A DNA stretch of 57,375 bases from JANXYY01 sp035530875 (GTDB lineage: Bacteria > Actinomycetota > Actinomycetes > Nanopelagicales > Nanopelagicaceae), in contig DATKUB010000011.1 of the NCBI GenBank assembly GCA_035530875.1, positions 1 through 57,375 on the forward strand, in the 5' to 3' direction. The translations under genes and the position numbers were made by a program. Shown one piece after another: positions 43,213 through 52,160 of the stretch (position 1 is its first letter; every line of letters starts with the position of its first letter). The notes under the pieces were generated by a model. It did not search any database. It was given only the letters and a program-made list of their open reading frames with translations, and was not told the origin of the DNA.

Positions 43213-44229
43213 TTAGTAGTTGAACCCAAGATGAATGTGATCTTGATGGGTGCGATCGCTGAAATATTGAGTTCCCGAAATTAGGATGGGTCCGCCGACG
43301 TTGTAGGCGCCATGTGCGACCGCAAGACGCATCGCGTTTGCCGCCAAAGTGTGATTTGTCGGCAAGACCAGCGGCTTGGAGTCGAGGGCCCAGATGTCTA
43401 CCGCTCGACCGATCGTGTGGTCGCTTTTCCTGGAAGTGCCGAATACATTATGCGGGTGCCCCGAGCGCATAACGCTGACGTCAACAACATGGATCGCTGA
43501 CAACCGAAGTAGCATTTTTAGCACAGAATCGTGAATGCCTCCGCTAAGAACATCAGCTTTGGCTGCGTACGGTAACCGGATCCGCGATTGCTGGAGTACT
43601 TGTTGGGCGGGAGAACTTATCTGGGTTGATGCGCCAGTTGGGTGCGCTGGCAGAACCTCAACGACCCGCCAGTGAGGGGATGACTTTGTCAGACGAATAT
43701 CAAGGGTGGTACCCCCTGTCTGGAGCGAGCCATCCGAGAGAAGTCGCCACTGGTCTACCACCACGATCACGCTGGCAGATGTACTGAGGATTCCACCGTA
43801 TTGGGCATCGCGAACTTGGAGCACCGCGCTCGAACCAGCCTGGAGGAGTGAAGAGAGCGCATCTGCAAGGTTTGGCTCAAAACCGGCGGCCTGAATTCGT
43901 TGCCGAGCGGCATCGAGGCCTTCGCTGCCGCTATGCCAATTTCCCGCCAACTCCAGGAGACGCGTTGCTCTGGTCTTGATCCACGGTTCCACCTCGCCTT
44001 GCTGTGGATGCCACTGCCGCACCTTCGGCAGGACAGCAGAACTCGCCAGTGATGACCTTTGCCCGGGCATTGAATCGGAGTTTAGACCTGAGGAATCGGA
44101 GTTTAGACCTGAGGAATCGGAGTTTGTAGCTAGCAAGCGGCTGGTACCCGTTGCACGACTACATGCGGTAGCGCTCGCCACGCCAACTGCGGCGATTAAC
44201 GTACCCAGGAACTTCCTACGGGTTGTCAG
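43213..44229 (-). CDS. Tat-type lipoprotein with M15-like metallopeptidase end; CTG start
   Basis: No ATG, GTG or TTG in this frame gives a signal peptide. CTG 44229 does: it opens a frame reading TTRRKFLGTLIAAVGVASA, a twin-arginine signal, and then TAC, a lipobox cysteine (C23), and GGGAG lies about five to seven bases before it. A GTG at 44181 would lose the signal. The mature protein has a serine-rich linker built from a 21-bp repeat, a middle domain, and a C-terminal 110 residues with SDHTIGRAVDIW and HQDHIHLGFNY, the zinc-ligand pattern of M15/VanY-type peptidases. It probably acts on cell-wall peptides outside the membrane. Confidence 0.8.
   Translation of the reverse strand: MTTRRKFLGTLIAAVGVASATACSRATGTSRLLATNSDSSGLNSDSSGLNSDSMPGQRSSLASSAVLPKVRQWHPQQGEVEPWIKTRATRLLELAGNWHSGSEGLDAARQRIQAAGFEPNLADALSSLLQAGSSAVLQVRDAQYGGILSTSASVIVVVDQWRLLSDGSLQTGGTTLDIRLTKSSPHWRVVEVLPAHPTGASTQISSPAQQVLQQSRIRLPYAAKADVLSGGIHDSVLKMLLRLSAIHVVDVSVMRSGHPHNVFGTSRKSDHTIGRAVDIWALDSKPLVLPTNHTLAANAMRLAVAHGAYNVGGPILISGTQYFSDRTHQDHIHLGFNY
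44072..44125 (-). repeat. In-frame 21-bp repeat in the lipoprotein linker
   Basis: The 21-bp unit GAATCGGAGTTTAGACCTGAG (plus strand) occurs at 44072-44092 and 44093-44113, with 12 further bases at 44114-44125. It encodes NSDSSGL repeated in the serine-rich linker after the lipid anchor. In-frame length change would extend or shorten the tether. Confidence 0.9.
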
Positions 44230-44447
44230 AACTTCTCCCTGAGCACGACCTCGTTAGCGTCCTTGAACGCTGGGCAGCTACTGCGATCAAAGCCCTAGAC
44301 AGGGCTCCCGTGGGGTTGACGTGCGGTCGAATTCTAGCGATCAATATTTTTGCTCCTCACCGTGCTTTACGCCTCTCCTTGCCATCGTATTGGGTAGCTA
44401 AAAAGAATTCTCTGGCCGAGTTTTAGCCCTAGTTAAGCCAATTGCTG

Positions 44448-45758
44448 TTAGGCAGCCCCGGCCACCACTGGTCTGGCCGGAACGAAATAGCGGTGACCAG
44501 TTGGGCTCTGCCAGATGCATGAGCCATCCTCTTTGCTCTCAATTGACCAGCCATCATGGGTTTTTAATCGGTGGTGACGTCGGCAGAGCAGTCCCAGGTT
44601 GGCAGCATCCGTCCGGCCACCATCTGCCCAAGCGATGGCGTGATCAATATCCCCGAGTTGGGCTGGCTGCCGGCAGCCGGGAAATCGACAAGTGCGATCA
44701 CGGGCCAATAAAAAATCTACAAGGGCTTGTGGAGGCTGGTAACTTTCCCGACCAAATTCAAGAAGGTGCCCGGTAATTGGTTCGGTGATTAACCGGCGCC
44801 AATTTCCATCAGCGGCAAGCGCCCGTGCGATGGAGGCAGGGATCGGCCCATAGCCGCTGAGTTCGCCTGGTGAGTCCGCTAGCCCCAGCAAAGTTGGCAG
44901 GTCGATTGTTAGGTTCACCGACACCGGCCTGCGGTGTGCCGAAATGTTGTCGACCGATTCCAAGGCTCGAATAGCAATTTGCGTTAGCGCATCTGCTCTT
45001 TTAGCGTCAATTCCAAGTGTGGCATTTGCTGATTCAGTTTTAGCTAATGCGTTGACTGCCAGCATCACAATTTGTGCATCCGCGGCTGGCAGTAGCGCAA
45101 CGATCGTCGCCATGCCATCTGGCTCTGGGTAGAAAGTGATACGACGAGCCTCAATAGCGCTGGCAACAACTATTTCGATTTCATTCACTGCGGCCTTAGC
45201 GACCTGCCCGCGTACGTGCCTAGCCAGTTGGGACGGGGTGTGGAACTCGGCATAAGAAAGGGCTCGAGCTTCAACGGCGGCAACTATTTCCGGAGCCACG
45301 CCCGTTTTAAGAAGCACTGCGCTTTCTTCGACGATCACCCGCGCATGTGCAGGGGCAATTTCTCCATTTTCGAGCGCCTTGCGTACCCCGGGGAGGTGAC
45401 TATGAAGAATCCGGGCAGTATCTATCTGGCGTTGAGCAGAGGCCGACGAGAGACGGAGTGCGGCCGCCACCTCATCTCGTGGGGCGTCATCGACTCCCCG
45501 CCAGGCTTCGGGCATTGTGCGATTGGATTCTTGGACCTTGGTTCCGGCCACGGCGATCAACGCCCGGTTCAATAAGCCTTGAACCCAGGCTACTTGACGT
45601 TCGCAGGCCGCCAAGTAGTCAATCCGAGCGGTAGCAGAGAGGCGAAGCGGGTTTATCTCAACTAGGGCGGCCAACGCTCGAACACCCGGTTCGGCTTCAA
45701 GGACCGCCAGCACCACTTGTGAATTTGAAACCTCGTCGGTATTTGATCTCTCGTCCAT
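44448..45758 (-). CDS. DUF222/HNH endonuclease-domain protein
   Basis: A 436-residue protein of the actinobacterial 13E12-type family. The long N-terminal DUF222 region is followed by a C-terminal HNH site: CRFPGCRQPAQLGDIDHAIA and LGLLCRRHHRLKTHDGW, with the zinc-binding cysteine pairs and catalytic histidine. These genes are common and multicopy in actinobacteria; their role is unclear. ATG 45758 is chosen. The frame reaches ATG 45818, but that codon lies inside a terminator hairpin. Confidence 0.87.
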   Translation of the reverse strand: MDERSNTDEVSNSQVVLAVLEAEPGVRALAALVEINPLRLSATARIDYLAACERQVAWVQGLLNRALIAVAGTKVQESNRTMPEAWRGVDDAPRDEVAAALRLSSASAQRQIDTARILHSHLPGVRKALENGEIAPAHARVIVEESAVLLKTGVAPEIVAAVEARALSYAEFHTPSQLARHVRGQVAKAAVNEIEIVVASAIEARRITFYPEPDGMATIVALLPAADAQIVMLAVNALAKTESANATLGIDAKRADALTQIAIRALESVDNISAHRRPVSVNLTIDLPTLLGLADSPGELSGYGPIPASIARALAADGNWRRLITEPITGHLLEFGRESYQPPQALVDFLLARDRTCRFPGCRQPAQLGDIDHAIAWADGGRTDAANLGLLCRRHHRLKTHDGWSIESKEDGSCIWQSPTGHRYFVPARPVVAGAA

Positions 45759-45792
45759 GCCAAAATCGTGGCCACCTCCACCGACAATTCGG

Positions 45793-45848
45793 AAAAAAAA
45801 ATAGCGCTGCGTGACCATCCTCCGAAGAAGAAGTACGCAGCGCTATTT
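45793..45848 (-). terminator. Strong rho-independent terminator for the pnt operon
   Basis: A 14-bp perfect stem (AAATAGCGCTGCGT at 45799-45812 paired with ACGCAGCGCTATTT at 45835-45848) with a 22-base loop is followed, on the minus strand, by a run of nine T (45793-45801). It lies 20 bp after the pntB stop and directs termination of minus-strand transcription. It also separates pntB from the DUF222/HNH gene downstream. Confidence 0.93.
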
Positions 45849-45867
45849 CGCTACAAATAGAACCGGG

Positions 45868-47241
45868 CTAGAAGGCCTTAAGCGCGCTTACCACCTTGGT
45901 TAGGGAGGCTTTGGCATCGCCGAAGAGCAAGGTCGTCTTCTGGTCGTAGAGAAGTTCATTCTCAATTCCAGCGAATCCTGGACGCATGGAACGCTTTAAG
46001 AACACCACGTTTGCGGCCAGACCTACATCCAGAATTGGCATGCCGTAGATGGGGCAACCCGGAGTCGTTTTAGCGGCCGGGTTAACCACGTCGTTAGCGC
46101 CTACTACGAGTGCGACATCGGTCTGGGGGAAGGTTGGATTTATCTCTTCCATTTCGACCAGTTGCTCATAAGGAACATTTGCCTCGGCCAGCAAGACGTT
46201 CATATGTCCTGGCATCCGGCCGGCAACTGGGTGGATAGCGTAGGCAACGTCGACGCCCTTAGCGGTCAAAAGATCCGCGAGTTCTCGAACCGTGTGTTGT
46301 GCCTGAGCAACCGCTAGACCAAAACCTGGAACGATCACGACGCGACGAGCATAGGCAAGCAAAATCGCAACGTCTTCTGCCGAACCCGAACGAACTGGTC
46401 GTGTGTCTGCAGCACCAGTTGCAGCCTGTGGCGTGGCGGTGAAGGCACCAAAGAGGATTCCGAGGATTGGGCGCCCCATAGCTTGAGCCATTTTGCGAGT
46501 CAGCAAGGTACCGCTGGCACCCACCAGGGTCCCGGCCACGATCAAGACCGTGGTCTGTAGGACGTAGCCGCTAGCGGCCACAGTCAGACCTGTGAAGGCG
46601 TTGAGCAGTGAGATGACAATTGGTACATCCGCGCCACCTACTGGCAGTACGAAGAGCACTCCGAATGTCAGGGCTAAAACTGCTAGAACACCGAGTGGTA
46701 CGGATCCACGGCTAACTGCAACCCAGCCACCCGCACCGATTACTGCAGCCAGAACAATTGCAATCAGGAACCGGCCGCCAGCAAATACCACTGGGCGAGT
46801 GGTCATCAACTCTTGCAGTTTTAGGAATGTTACAACCGAACCGGTGAAGGAGACGCAGCCGACAATAACCGTGAAAATCGTTGCCGCGACATCGCCACCG
46901 GAGGCGTCGCTTCCAAGGCGCAGATATTCAACGATCGAAACGAGGGCTGCGGCGCCACCACCCACGCCGTTGAAAAGCGCAACCAACTGCGGCATGGCTG
47001 TCATTTTCACTTTGCGTGCTGCTGGAACTCCCGCACCAGTACCAACGATCATCGCCAGAATAATGAGAACTAAGTGGGCTGGCTTTTCGTAGAAGAAGAC
47101 AAGGAGAGTGACGAGAGCCGCACCGGCTGCACCGATTAGGTTTCCGTTACGCGCCGTCTTTGGTGACGAGAGTCCCTTAAGGGCGAGGATGAAGGCAACA
47201 GCAGCAATCAAGCCGATGAAATCATAAATATTGCGGCTCAT
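45868..47241 (-). CDS. pntB: NAD(P) transhydrogenase subunit beta PntB
   Basis: A 457-residue protein with about eight or nine transmembrane helices and a C-terminal NADP-binding domain (VVIVPGFGLAVAQAQHTVRELA, VALVVGANDVVNPAA). With PntAA and PntAB it couples hydride transfer between NADH and NADP+ to proton flow. It overlaps pntAB by four bases and is followed by a strong terminator, so it is the last gene of the operon. Confidence 0.97.
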   Translation of the reverse strand: MSRNIYDFIGLIAAVAFILALKGLSSPKTARNGNLIGAAGAALVTLLVFFYEKPAHLVLIILAMIVGTGAGVPAARKVKMTAMPQLVALFNGVGGGAAALVSIVEYLRLGSDASGGDVAATIFTVIVGCVSFTGSVVTFLKLQELMTTRPVVFAGGRFLIAIVLAAVIGAGGWVAVSRGSVPLGVLAVLALTFGVLFVLPVGGADVPIVISLLNAFTGLTVAASGYVLQTTVLIVAGTLVGASGTLLTRKMAQAMGRPILGILFGAFTATPQAATGAADTRPVRSGSAEDVAILLAYARRVVIVPGFGLAVAQAQHTVRELADLLTAKGVDVAYAIHPVAGRMPGHMNVLLAEANVPYEQLVEMEEINPTFPQTDVALVVGANDVVNPAAKTTPGCPIYGMPILDVGLAANVVFLKRSMRPGFAGIENELLYDQKTTLLFGDAKASLTKVVSALKAF

Positions 47242-47531
47242 TTGGTTGCGCTCTCTTTCTTGCCCTTGAACATCTCGAGCATTCGATCAGTTACGACGAA
47301 GCCGCCCACCATATTGACGGTGGCCAATATGACCGCGATAAGCGAGAGCGTTAATTCGAGGTTAGAAGTGCTCCGACCGGCCACCACGATTGCGCCAACG
47401 AGAATGACGCCGTGGATAGCGTTTGCCCCACTCATAAGTGGGGTATGGAGAGTGGTCGAGACTTTAGAGACGACTTCGAAGCCAATAAAGATTGAGAGCA
47501 CGAAGATCGATAAAAGTGCCATCCCGTTCAT
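47238..47531 (-). CDS. pntAB: NAD(P) transhydrogenase alpha membrane part PntAB
   Basis: A 97-residue membrane protein with three helices, the C-terminal membrane part of the alpha subunit encoded as a separate gene. The segments GFEVVSKVSTTLHTPLMSGA and NMVGGFVVTDRMLEMF are typical. It overlaps pntAA and pntB by four bases each, so synthesis of the three parts is coupled. Confidence 0.97.
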   Translation of the reverse strand: MNGMALLSIFVLSIFIGFEVVSKVSTTLHTPLMSGANAIHGVILVGAIVVAGRSTSNLELTLSLIAVILATVNMVGGFVVTDRMLEMFKGKKESATK

Positions 47532-48649
47532 GCAGATACTCCTTTACGAATCGTGCCATCGTGGGTAACGGCCGAACCGTCGATAATTTCGTCTTCGAGA
47601 TCAACGGTTACAACACCTTCAGCGGTCATGAGAAGCAGCAGGTTAACTACGTTTCTTGAATAAAGTTGGCTGGCGTGGAATGAAAGTTGGCTTGGTACGT
47701 CCTTGCCGCCCCAAATTGTTAGGCCAGCGTCGGTAGTGATCGTTTCGCCAGCAACTGAACCTTCTACGTTGCCGCCAGTTTCAGCCGCCAAGTCGATGAT
47801 CACAGATCCTGCTTTCATGCCCTCGAGCATGTCGGCGGTGATAAGTCGAGGAGCTGGTCGCCCGGGCACCGCGGCAGTGGTGATTACGACATCAGAATTT
47901 CGAATGTAAGGCGCAAGTAGATCTCGTTGACGCTGGGCGCGATCGGCGTCCATTTCGCGTGCGTACCCACCGGTTCCTTCGAGCGCTTCGAGTTCAAGTT
48001 CGATAAACGTGGCACCCATTGAGCGAACTTCGTCAGCGGAAGCTGGACGTACGTCATAGGCCGAGACGACGGCACCTAGGCGACGAGCGGTCGCAATGGC
48101 TTGCAGGCCCGCGACTCCGGCGCCAAGAATCAGAACCTGGGCAGGAGTGACTGTGCCTGCTGCGGTCATTAGTAGCGGGAAGAAGCGGGGCGAGAGTTCT
48201 GCGCCCATGAGCGCCGCACGATAACCGGCGCAGAGTGCTTGAGACGAAAGCGCGTCCATCGACTGTGCCCGCGAGATGCGCGGAATCAATTCAAGGGAGA
48301 AGGCCGTTACATTCGCCGTTTTGGCCGCCTCAATGGTTGCCTGAGCCGTGGTGAGCGGCAGGAAGGAGATGGTGATGGCTCCCTTCTTAAGGGAACTCAT
48401 CTGCTCTGGCGTCAGCGGTGAGACAGTGGCAACGACATCTGCGCCATTTAGCGCAGTAATAAAAGTGGCGCCGGATAAAACTTCGGCGCCTGCAGCGGTG
48501 TAAGCCGTATCACTGGCTTGGGCATGGAGCCCCGCGCCGGATTCGACAATCACCTCGAGTCCTTCTTTACGTAGTCGACCGACGACATCGGGAACGATCG
48601 CTACGCGCCGTTCACCCGACCGGGTCTCTTTAGGAATTACGATTCGCAT
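47528..48649 (-). CDS. pntAA: NAD(P) transhydrogenase alpha soluble part PntAA
   Basis: A 373-residue NAD(H)-binding subunit, like alanine dehydrogenase. The start MRIVIPKETRSGERRVA and the Rossmann segment VLILGAGVAGLQAIATARRL are clear. ATG 48649 is chosen; the frame extends upstream to 48733 but overlaps the ornithine carbamoyltransferase gene. It is the first gene of the pnt operon. Confidence 0.97.
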   Translation of the reverse strand: MRIVIPKETRSGERRVAIVPDVVGRLRKEGLEVIVESGAGLHAQASDTAYTAAGAEVLSGATFITALNGADVVATVSPLTPEQMSSLKKGAITISFLPLTTAQATIEAAKTANVTAFSLELIPRISRAQSMDALSSQALCAGYRAALMGAELSPRFFPLLMTAAGTVTPAQVLILGAGVAGLQAIATARRLGAVVSAYDVRPASADEVRSMGATFIELELEALEGTGGYAREMDADRAQRQRDLLAPYIRNSDVVITTAAVPGRPAPRLITADMLEGMKAGSVIIDLAAETGGNVEGSVAGETITTDAGLTIWGGKDVPSQLSFHASQLYSRNVVNLLLLMTAEGVVTVDLEDEIIDGSAVTHDGTIRKGVSA

Positions 48650-48722
48650 AAGGCGACCGTAGCGGTCAGAGCCAGTATCTTGCGCACGCCGAGGGGTGTG
48701 ATTAGTCCAACAGAGTTCCGAA

Positions 48723-49712
48723 TTATCGGGCAAGGTCGCCTTTAATCAGGTGGAACAGCAGTGCCTGAATCGTTGTTCGGCGGTGAAAAGCTTCCCGCCA
48801 GACCACGGAGCGCTCTCCCTCCATCACACTGGCCTCCACCTCTTCGCCTCGGTGGGCTGGCAGACAGTGCATGAACACTCCATCGGGAGCGGACAGGCTC
48901 ATCAGGCTCTCAGTTACGGCAAATGGGGTTAAAGCACGCATTTTCTTCGACCGATCATCCTCCGAATCGCCCATGGACATCCAGACGTCGGTGTACACGA
49001 CGCTGGCGTTCCTGACCGCTTCTCTCGGGTCGGTAGTGATCTCAATCGTGGCGCCGGAAACCTTGGCTCGCTGCCGGGCATGCTCAATCACTTGCTCGTC
49101 AGGAGCCCAATCACCGCCAGGGGTAGCCACCGTTACGTGAACCCCCAGGGTGGCTCCCATTTCGAGCCAGGCGTGGGCCATATTGTTGCCATCGCCGACA
49201 TAGGTGAATTTGCGCCCGTTTAGGTCGCTGCCAAAAATTTCCCTGATGGTTAGCCAGTCGGCTAGCGCTTGAGTCGGGTGGTCTAGGTCGGTGAGGGCAT
49301 TTATTACGGGGACCGTGGCATTCGCGGCCAACTCGTCGACATCTGACTGTTTGAAGGTTCTAATTATCAGGGCCTTGGCATATCCAGAGATGATTCGCGC
49401 CGTATCAGCAATCGACTCGCCTCGCCCTAACTGTAATTCATCGTTACGGACGAAGATCGGAGTGCCGCCCAGATGCGCTACTGCAGTCTCCGAAGCTAAG
49501 CGCGTGCGTGTGGATGGCTTGGTCATGTGAATGACAACGCTCTGATTTGCGATAAAACCCGATTCCGCTAGCGGCTCAACGGCGAATCGAGCCGCGGTAT
49601 CGAGCAAGGAATTTACTGCCGAGAGTGACAGATCGTAGGTCCTGAGCAGATCTTTCATGCCGGCCGAGGTGTGTTCGGGACGGTTACCTGGAACGGTTGA
49701 TTCGTGCGCCAT
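48723..49712 (-). CDS. argF: Ornithine carbamoyltransferase
   Basis: A 329-residue transferase that makes citrulline from ornithine and carbamoyl phosphate. The phosphate-binding KPSTRTR, the LTDLDHPTQALADWL segment, DVWMSMGD and the ornithine-site HCLPAHRGEEV are present. The usual HPCQ of ornithine enzymes reads HPTQ. The start may be ATG 49658 (MKDLLRTYDLS) rather than 49712. It lies alone, without other arginine genes, next to a 21-bp tandem repeat. Confidence 0.93.
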   Translation of the reverse strand: MAHESTVPGNRPEHTSAGMKDLLRTYDLSLSAVNSLLDTAARFAVEPLAESGFIANQSVVIHMTKPSTRTRLASETAVAHLGGTPIFVRNDELQLGRGESIADTARIISGYAKALIIRTFKQSDVDELAANATVPVINALTDLDHPTQALADWLTIREIFGSDLNGRKFTYVGDGNNMAHAWLEMGATLGVHVTVATPGGDWAPDEQVIEHARQRAKVSGATIEITTDPREAVRNASVVYTDVWMSMGDSEDDRSKKMRALTPFAVTESLMSLSAPDGVFMHCLPAHRGEEVEASVMEGERSVVWREAFHRRTTIQALLFHLIKGDLAR

Positions 49713-49728
49713 TCGGCGAGCCTACCCG

Positions 49729-49833
49729 CCTCCCGTGAGTGGCGGCTTGCCTCCCGTGAGTGGCGGCTTGCCTCCCGTGAGTGGCGGCTTGCCTCCCGTG
49801 AGTGGCGGCTTGCCTCCCGTGAGTGGCGGCTTG
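49729..49833. repeat. Five perfect 21-bp tandem repeats
   Basis: CCTCCCGTGAGTGGCGGCTTG occurs five times without change from 49729 to 49833, between the start of the ornithine carbamoyltransferase gene and the DUF3039 gene. It is not in a called gene, although it can be read as PPVSGGL on the plus strand. Perfect identity suggests recent expansion. It sits in the shared promoter region of two divergent genes and might affect expression. Confidence 0.95.
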
Positions 49834-49873
49834 CCTCACCGACTAGTACCTCAACGTCTAATACGATGTGTCC

Positions 49874-50161
49874 ATGCCTTCTAAATTCGGTTTTGGACGC
49901 GGCAGCACACTCGATCGCGAGGTCGATACGACTCCGGCTCTATCGCACGGCGATGGGGATCACGAACGTTTCTCGCACTACGTTCGCAAAGACAAGATTG
50001 TTGAGTCGGCGTTGAGCGGGGGCGCATTGACAGCGCTCTGCGGGAAGGTCTGGGTGCCATCGCGGGATCCGCAGAAATTCCCAATCTGTCCAACGTGCAA
50101 AGAGATCCATGATGGCTTGAGACCTGGACCCGATGATGGAAAGTCCGACTCTGGACAATGA
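49874..50161 (+). CDS. DUF3039-domain protein
   Basis: A 95-residue actinobacterial protein with the DUF3039 pattern ERFSHYVRKDKIVESALSG, then ALCGKVWVPSRDPQKFPICP and CKEIHDGL. The cysteines C-x-n-CPTC probably bind zinc. Function unknown. ATG 49874 is chosen; GTG 49868 is in frame. The tail is rich in aspartate and glycine. It is divergent from the ornithine carbamoyltransferase gene. Confidence 0.9.
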   Translation: MPSKFGFGRGSTLDREVDTTPALSHGDGDHERFSHYVRKDKIVESALSGGALTALCGKVWVPSRDPQKFPICPTCKEIHDGLRPGPDDGKSDSGQ

Positions 50162-50311
50162 TCCAGAGTCAAGCCGCCGCAAACGTGGATCCTCAGGGAA
50201 TCCGAAAGGTCTGACGCTAACCTTTTCTGGTTGACCAGTCCGGATCCAGGAACCAACCCGGTCGTAAGCCCTGAACCTTGCGCCTATGATCAGAAAGCCT
50301 TAGGAGGAGCA

Positions 50312-52096
50312 GTGCGGAAGCCTTCTAATGCCGCCACAGCGCTGCCTCTGGCCGTGTTTCTAATTGTCGGCGCACTCCTATCGCCCCTAGCGCATGCCGC
50401 GGATCCGCCGGTCCGAAAGATTGTCTCCGGATGGTCGCCGTACTGGGCCACTCGCGACTCAAATGCCTCGATCACCGCGAATGCCGACTTGATTGATGAT
50501 GTTTCCCCGTTCTGGTTTAGCGTCAAAAGTTCGACCCAGCTCCTGGATCAGTACACACCGGCAAATTCCATCCCAATGGCAACACAAGTTGCGACGCTTC
50601 ACGCCGCCGGGGTCAAAGTCATTCCAACTTTCACCGATGGCACCGGGAAACTCACCATGGCGGGAATACTTGCCGATCCAGCGCAGAGCGCCGCGCTCAT
50701 AGCGACCCTCACCACCTCGGCCCTCGTCAACAATTTTGATGGCATCGATCTTGATTTCGAAGGGTTTGCCTTCTCCGACGGTTCCGCTTCGTGGCCCACT
50801 ACCCAGCCCAACTGGACCCGATTCGTCGGTCAACTTTCTGCCAGCCTTCATCTCCAGGGGAAGCTCCTCTCGGTCACGACTCCAGAATTGCGCGATCCTG
50901 CGACGGGAAAACGCGGCTACTGGGTTTATGACTGGGCTGGAATCGCAAGCAGCATTGATCGGCTAAGAATCATGACGTACGACTACTCCGTTGCCTTCCC
51001 AGGGCCAATCGGTCCAATCTCCTGGGTCGAGGCGGCCGCTAAATATGCAGTCTCGCTCATCCCGGCATCGAAAGTATTCATTGGAATTCCGGCTTACGGC
51101 AGAGACTGGGTTACCTCAGTCACTGGAACCTGTCCCGTTCGAGGCTCCGATGGGCAAGCACTCGGTGTCACTATCCGTGCACCTCAAAATGGACAGTCTG
51201 GATCACGTGCAACTTTTGTGGCTAATTACGCCCAGACCTTGGCCGCCTCCTATGGGGCAACACCAACCTGGAATGCAACATACGGTGAGAATACTTTCTC
51301 CTACGTTAAGACTTATGTCGGTACCAACGCTTCGGGTGCATCAGCCTCCTGTACGGCTCAGCGAACCGCTTGGTACCAAGATGCTCGCGGCGTTCAACTT
51401 CGGGCCGCGCTGGTCGGAAAATACCGGCTCGGCGGCATTGCATTCTGGGCCTTCGGCAACGAGGATCCGGCCACGTGGGCCCAATTGAGAGCTTATGCGA
51501 AAACCATTGCCCCAGACCAGGTCAATGGCACGATAGCGCTGAGCCAACCGTCGGTTGGATATTCGTCACCCAGCATCATCACGGCGACTTTTCAGATTGC
51601 GGATTCGACTCCGGTTGCAGGCGTTCCGATCAGTTTTCAAGTGCTCAAGGATGGCGACACCACCTGGAACGATATCGGTACTGCAACGACCTCGGTCACC
51701 GGCGTCGCTCAGATTGCCTTAATTGCATCGCAGAATTTACAAGTTCGGGCGCTATCGCCAGGTTCGTGGCAGCAACTCGCGGCGACAACGCCGTCCCAGC
51801 AACTAAAAGTCGCTCGACTAATTTCAGTCAATGCGCCGCCGTCGATTCGCCAAAACTCGACGTTGACCATAACGGGTTCGGTCTGGCCGACAGATACCGG
51901 AGTCGGCGTGGTTCTACAGATGAATTCGCTCGGTAAATGGCTCAACGTTGCCTCGGCGACCTCCGGCGATGGCGGCAATTTCGCATTGTCTACGACGGCT
52001 CCAAGTCCAGGATTGTTTGCATTTCGAGTAGCCGTTAGCGCCGATTCAAAATTAGATGGCGCAATGAGCCGGGCCTTCACAGAACTCGTCCGTTAA
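50312..52096 (+). CDS. Secreted glycoside hydrolase family 18 protein
   Basis: A 594-residue protein with a signal peptide (ALPLAVFLIVGALLSPLAHA, cleavage after AHA). Residues about 40-400 are a GH18 domain with the catalytic motif DGIDLDFE: D143, D146, D148 and E150. Residues 400-594 form two Ig-like domains (GYSSPSIITATFQIADSTPV, SIRQNSTLTITGSVWP). Such enzymes cut chitin or related glycans, or remodel spores and cell walls. GTG 50312 follows AGGAGG; the frame upstream to 50231 lacks a signal. Confidence 0.93.
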   Translation: MRKPSNAATALPLAVFLIVGALLSPLAHAADPPVRKIVSGWSPYWATRDSNASITANADLIDDVSPFWFSVKSSTQLLDQYTPANSIPMATQVATLHAAGVKVIPTFTDGTGKLTMAGILADPAQSAALIATLTTSALVNNFDGIDLDFEGFAFSDGSASWPTTQPNWTRFVGQLSASLHLQGKLLSVTTPELRDPATGKRGYWVYDWAGIASSIDRLRIMTYDYSVAFPGPIGPISWVEAAAKYAVSLIPASKVFIGIPAYGRDWVTSVTGTCPVRGSDGQALGVTIRAPQNGQSGSRATFVANYAQTLAASYGATPTWNATYGENTFSYVKTYVGTNASGASASCTAQRTAWYQDARGVQLRAALVGKYRLGGIAFWAFGNEDPATWAQLRAYAKTIAPDQVNGTIALSQPSVGYSSPSIITATFQIADSTPVAGVPISFQVLKDGDTTWNDIGTATTSVTGVAQIALIASQNLQVRALSPGSWQQLAATTPSQQLKVARLISVNAPPSIRQNSTLTITGSVWPTDTGVGVVLQMNSLGKWLNVASATSGDGGNFALSTTAPSPGLFAFRVAVSADSKLDGAMSRAFTELVR

Positions 52097-52148
52097 CCAG
52101 CTAGGCGACTAGACGTTCCGAGCAGCGGGTGTGGCCAGCTAGCGACTA
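52097..52148. repeat. Short direct repeat after the GH18 gene
   Basis: CCAGCTAGGCGACTA (52097-52111) is repeated as CCAGCTAGCGACTA (52135-52148) with one base deleted. The pair lies in the 64-bp gap between the convergent GH18 and aminotransferase genes. No hairpin with T-run accompanies it. Confidence 0.6.
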
Positions 52149-52160
52149 CGAAATTAGAAA

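Noticed and set aside
44291..44306. AGCCCT-AGAC-AGGGCT hairpin as a terminator
   Set aside because: A short stem without a T-run on either strand; could be an operator but nothing supports a specific role.
45758..45818. N-terminal extension of the DUF222/HNH protein to ATG 45818
   Set aside because: That start lies within a perfect 14-bp terminator hairpin with an adjacent homopolymer run; the extra residues are low complexity.
49729..49833. Possible CRISPR array
   Set aside because: The repeats are directly contiguous with no spacers, and there are no cas genes. It is a tandem repeat.
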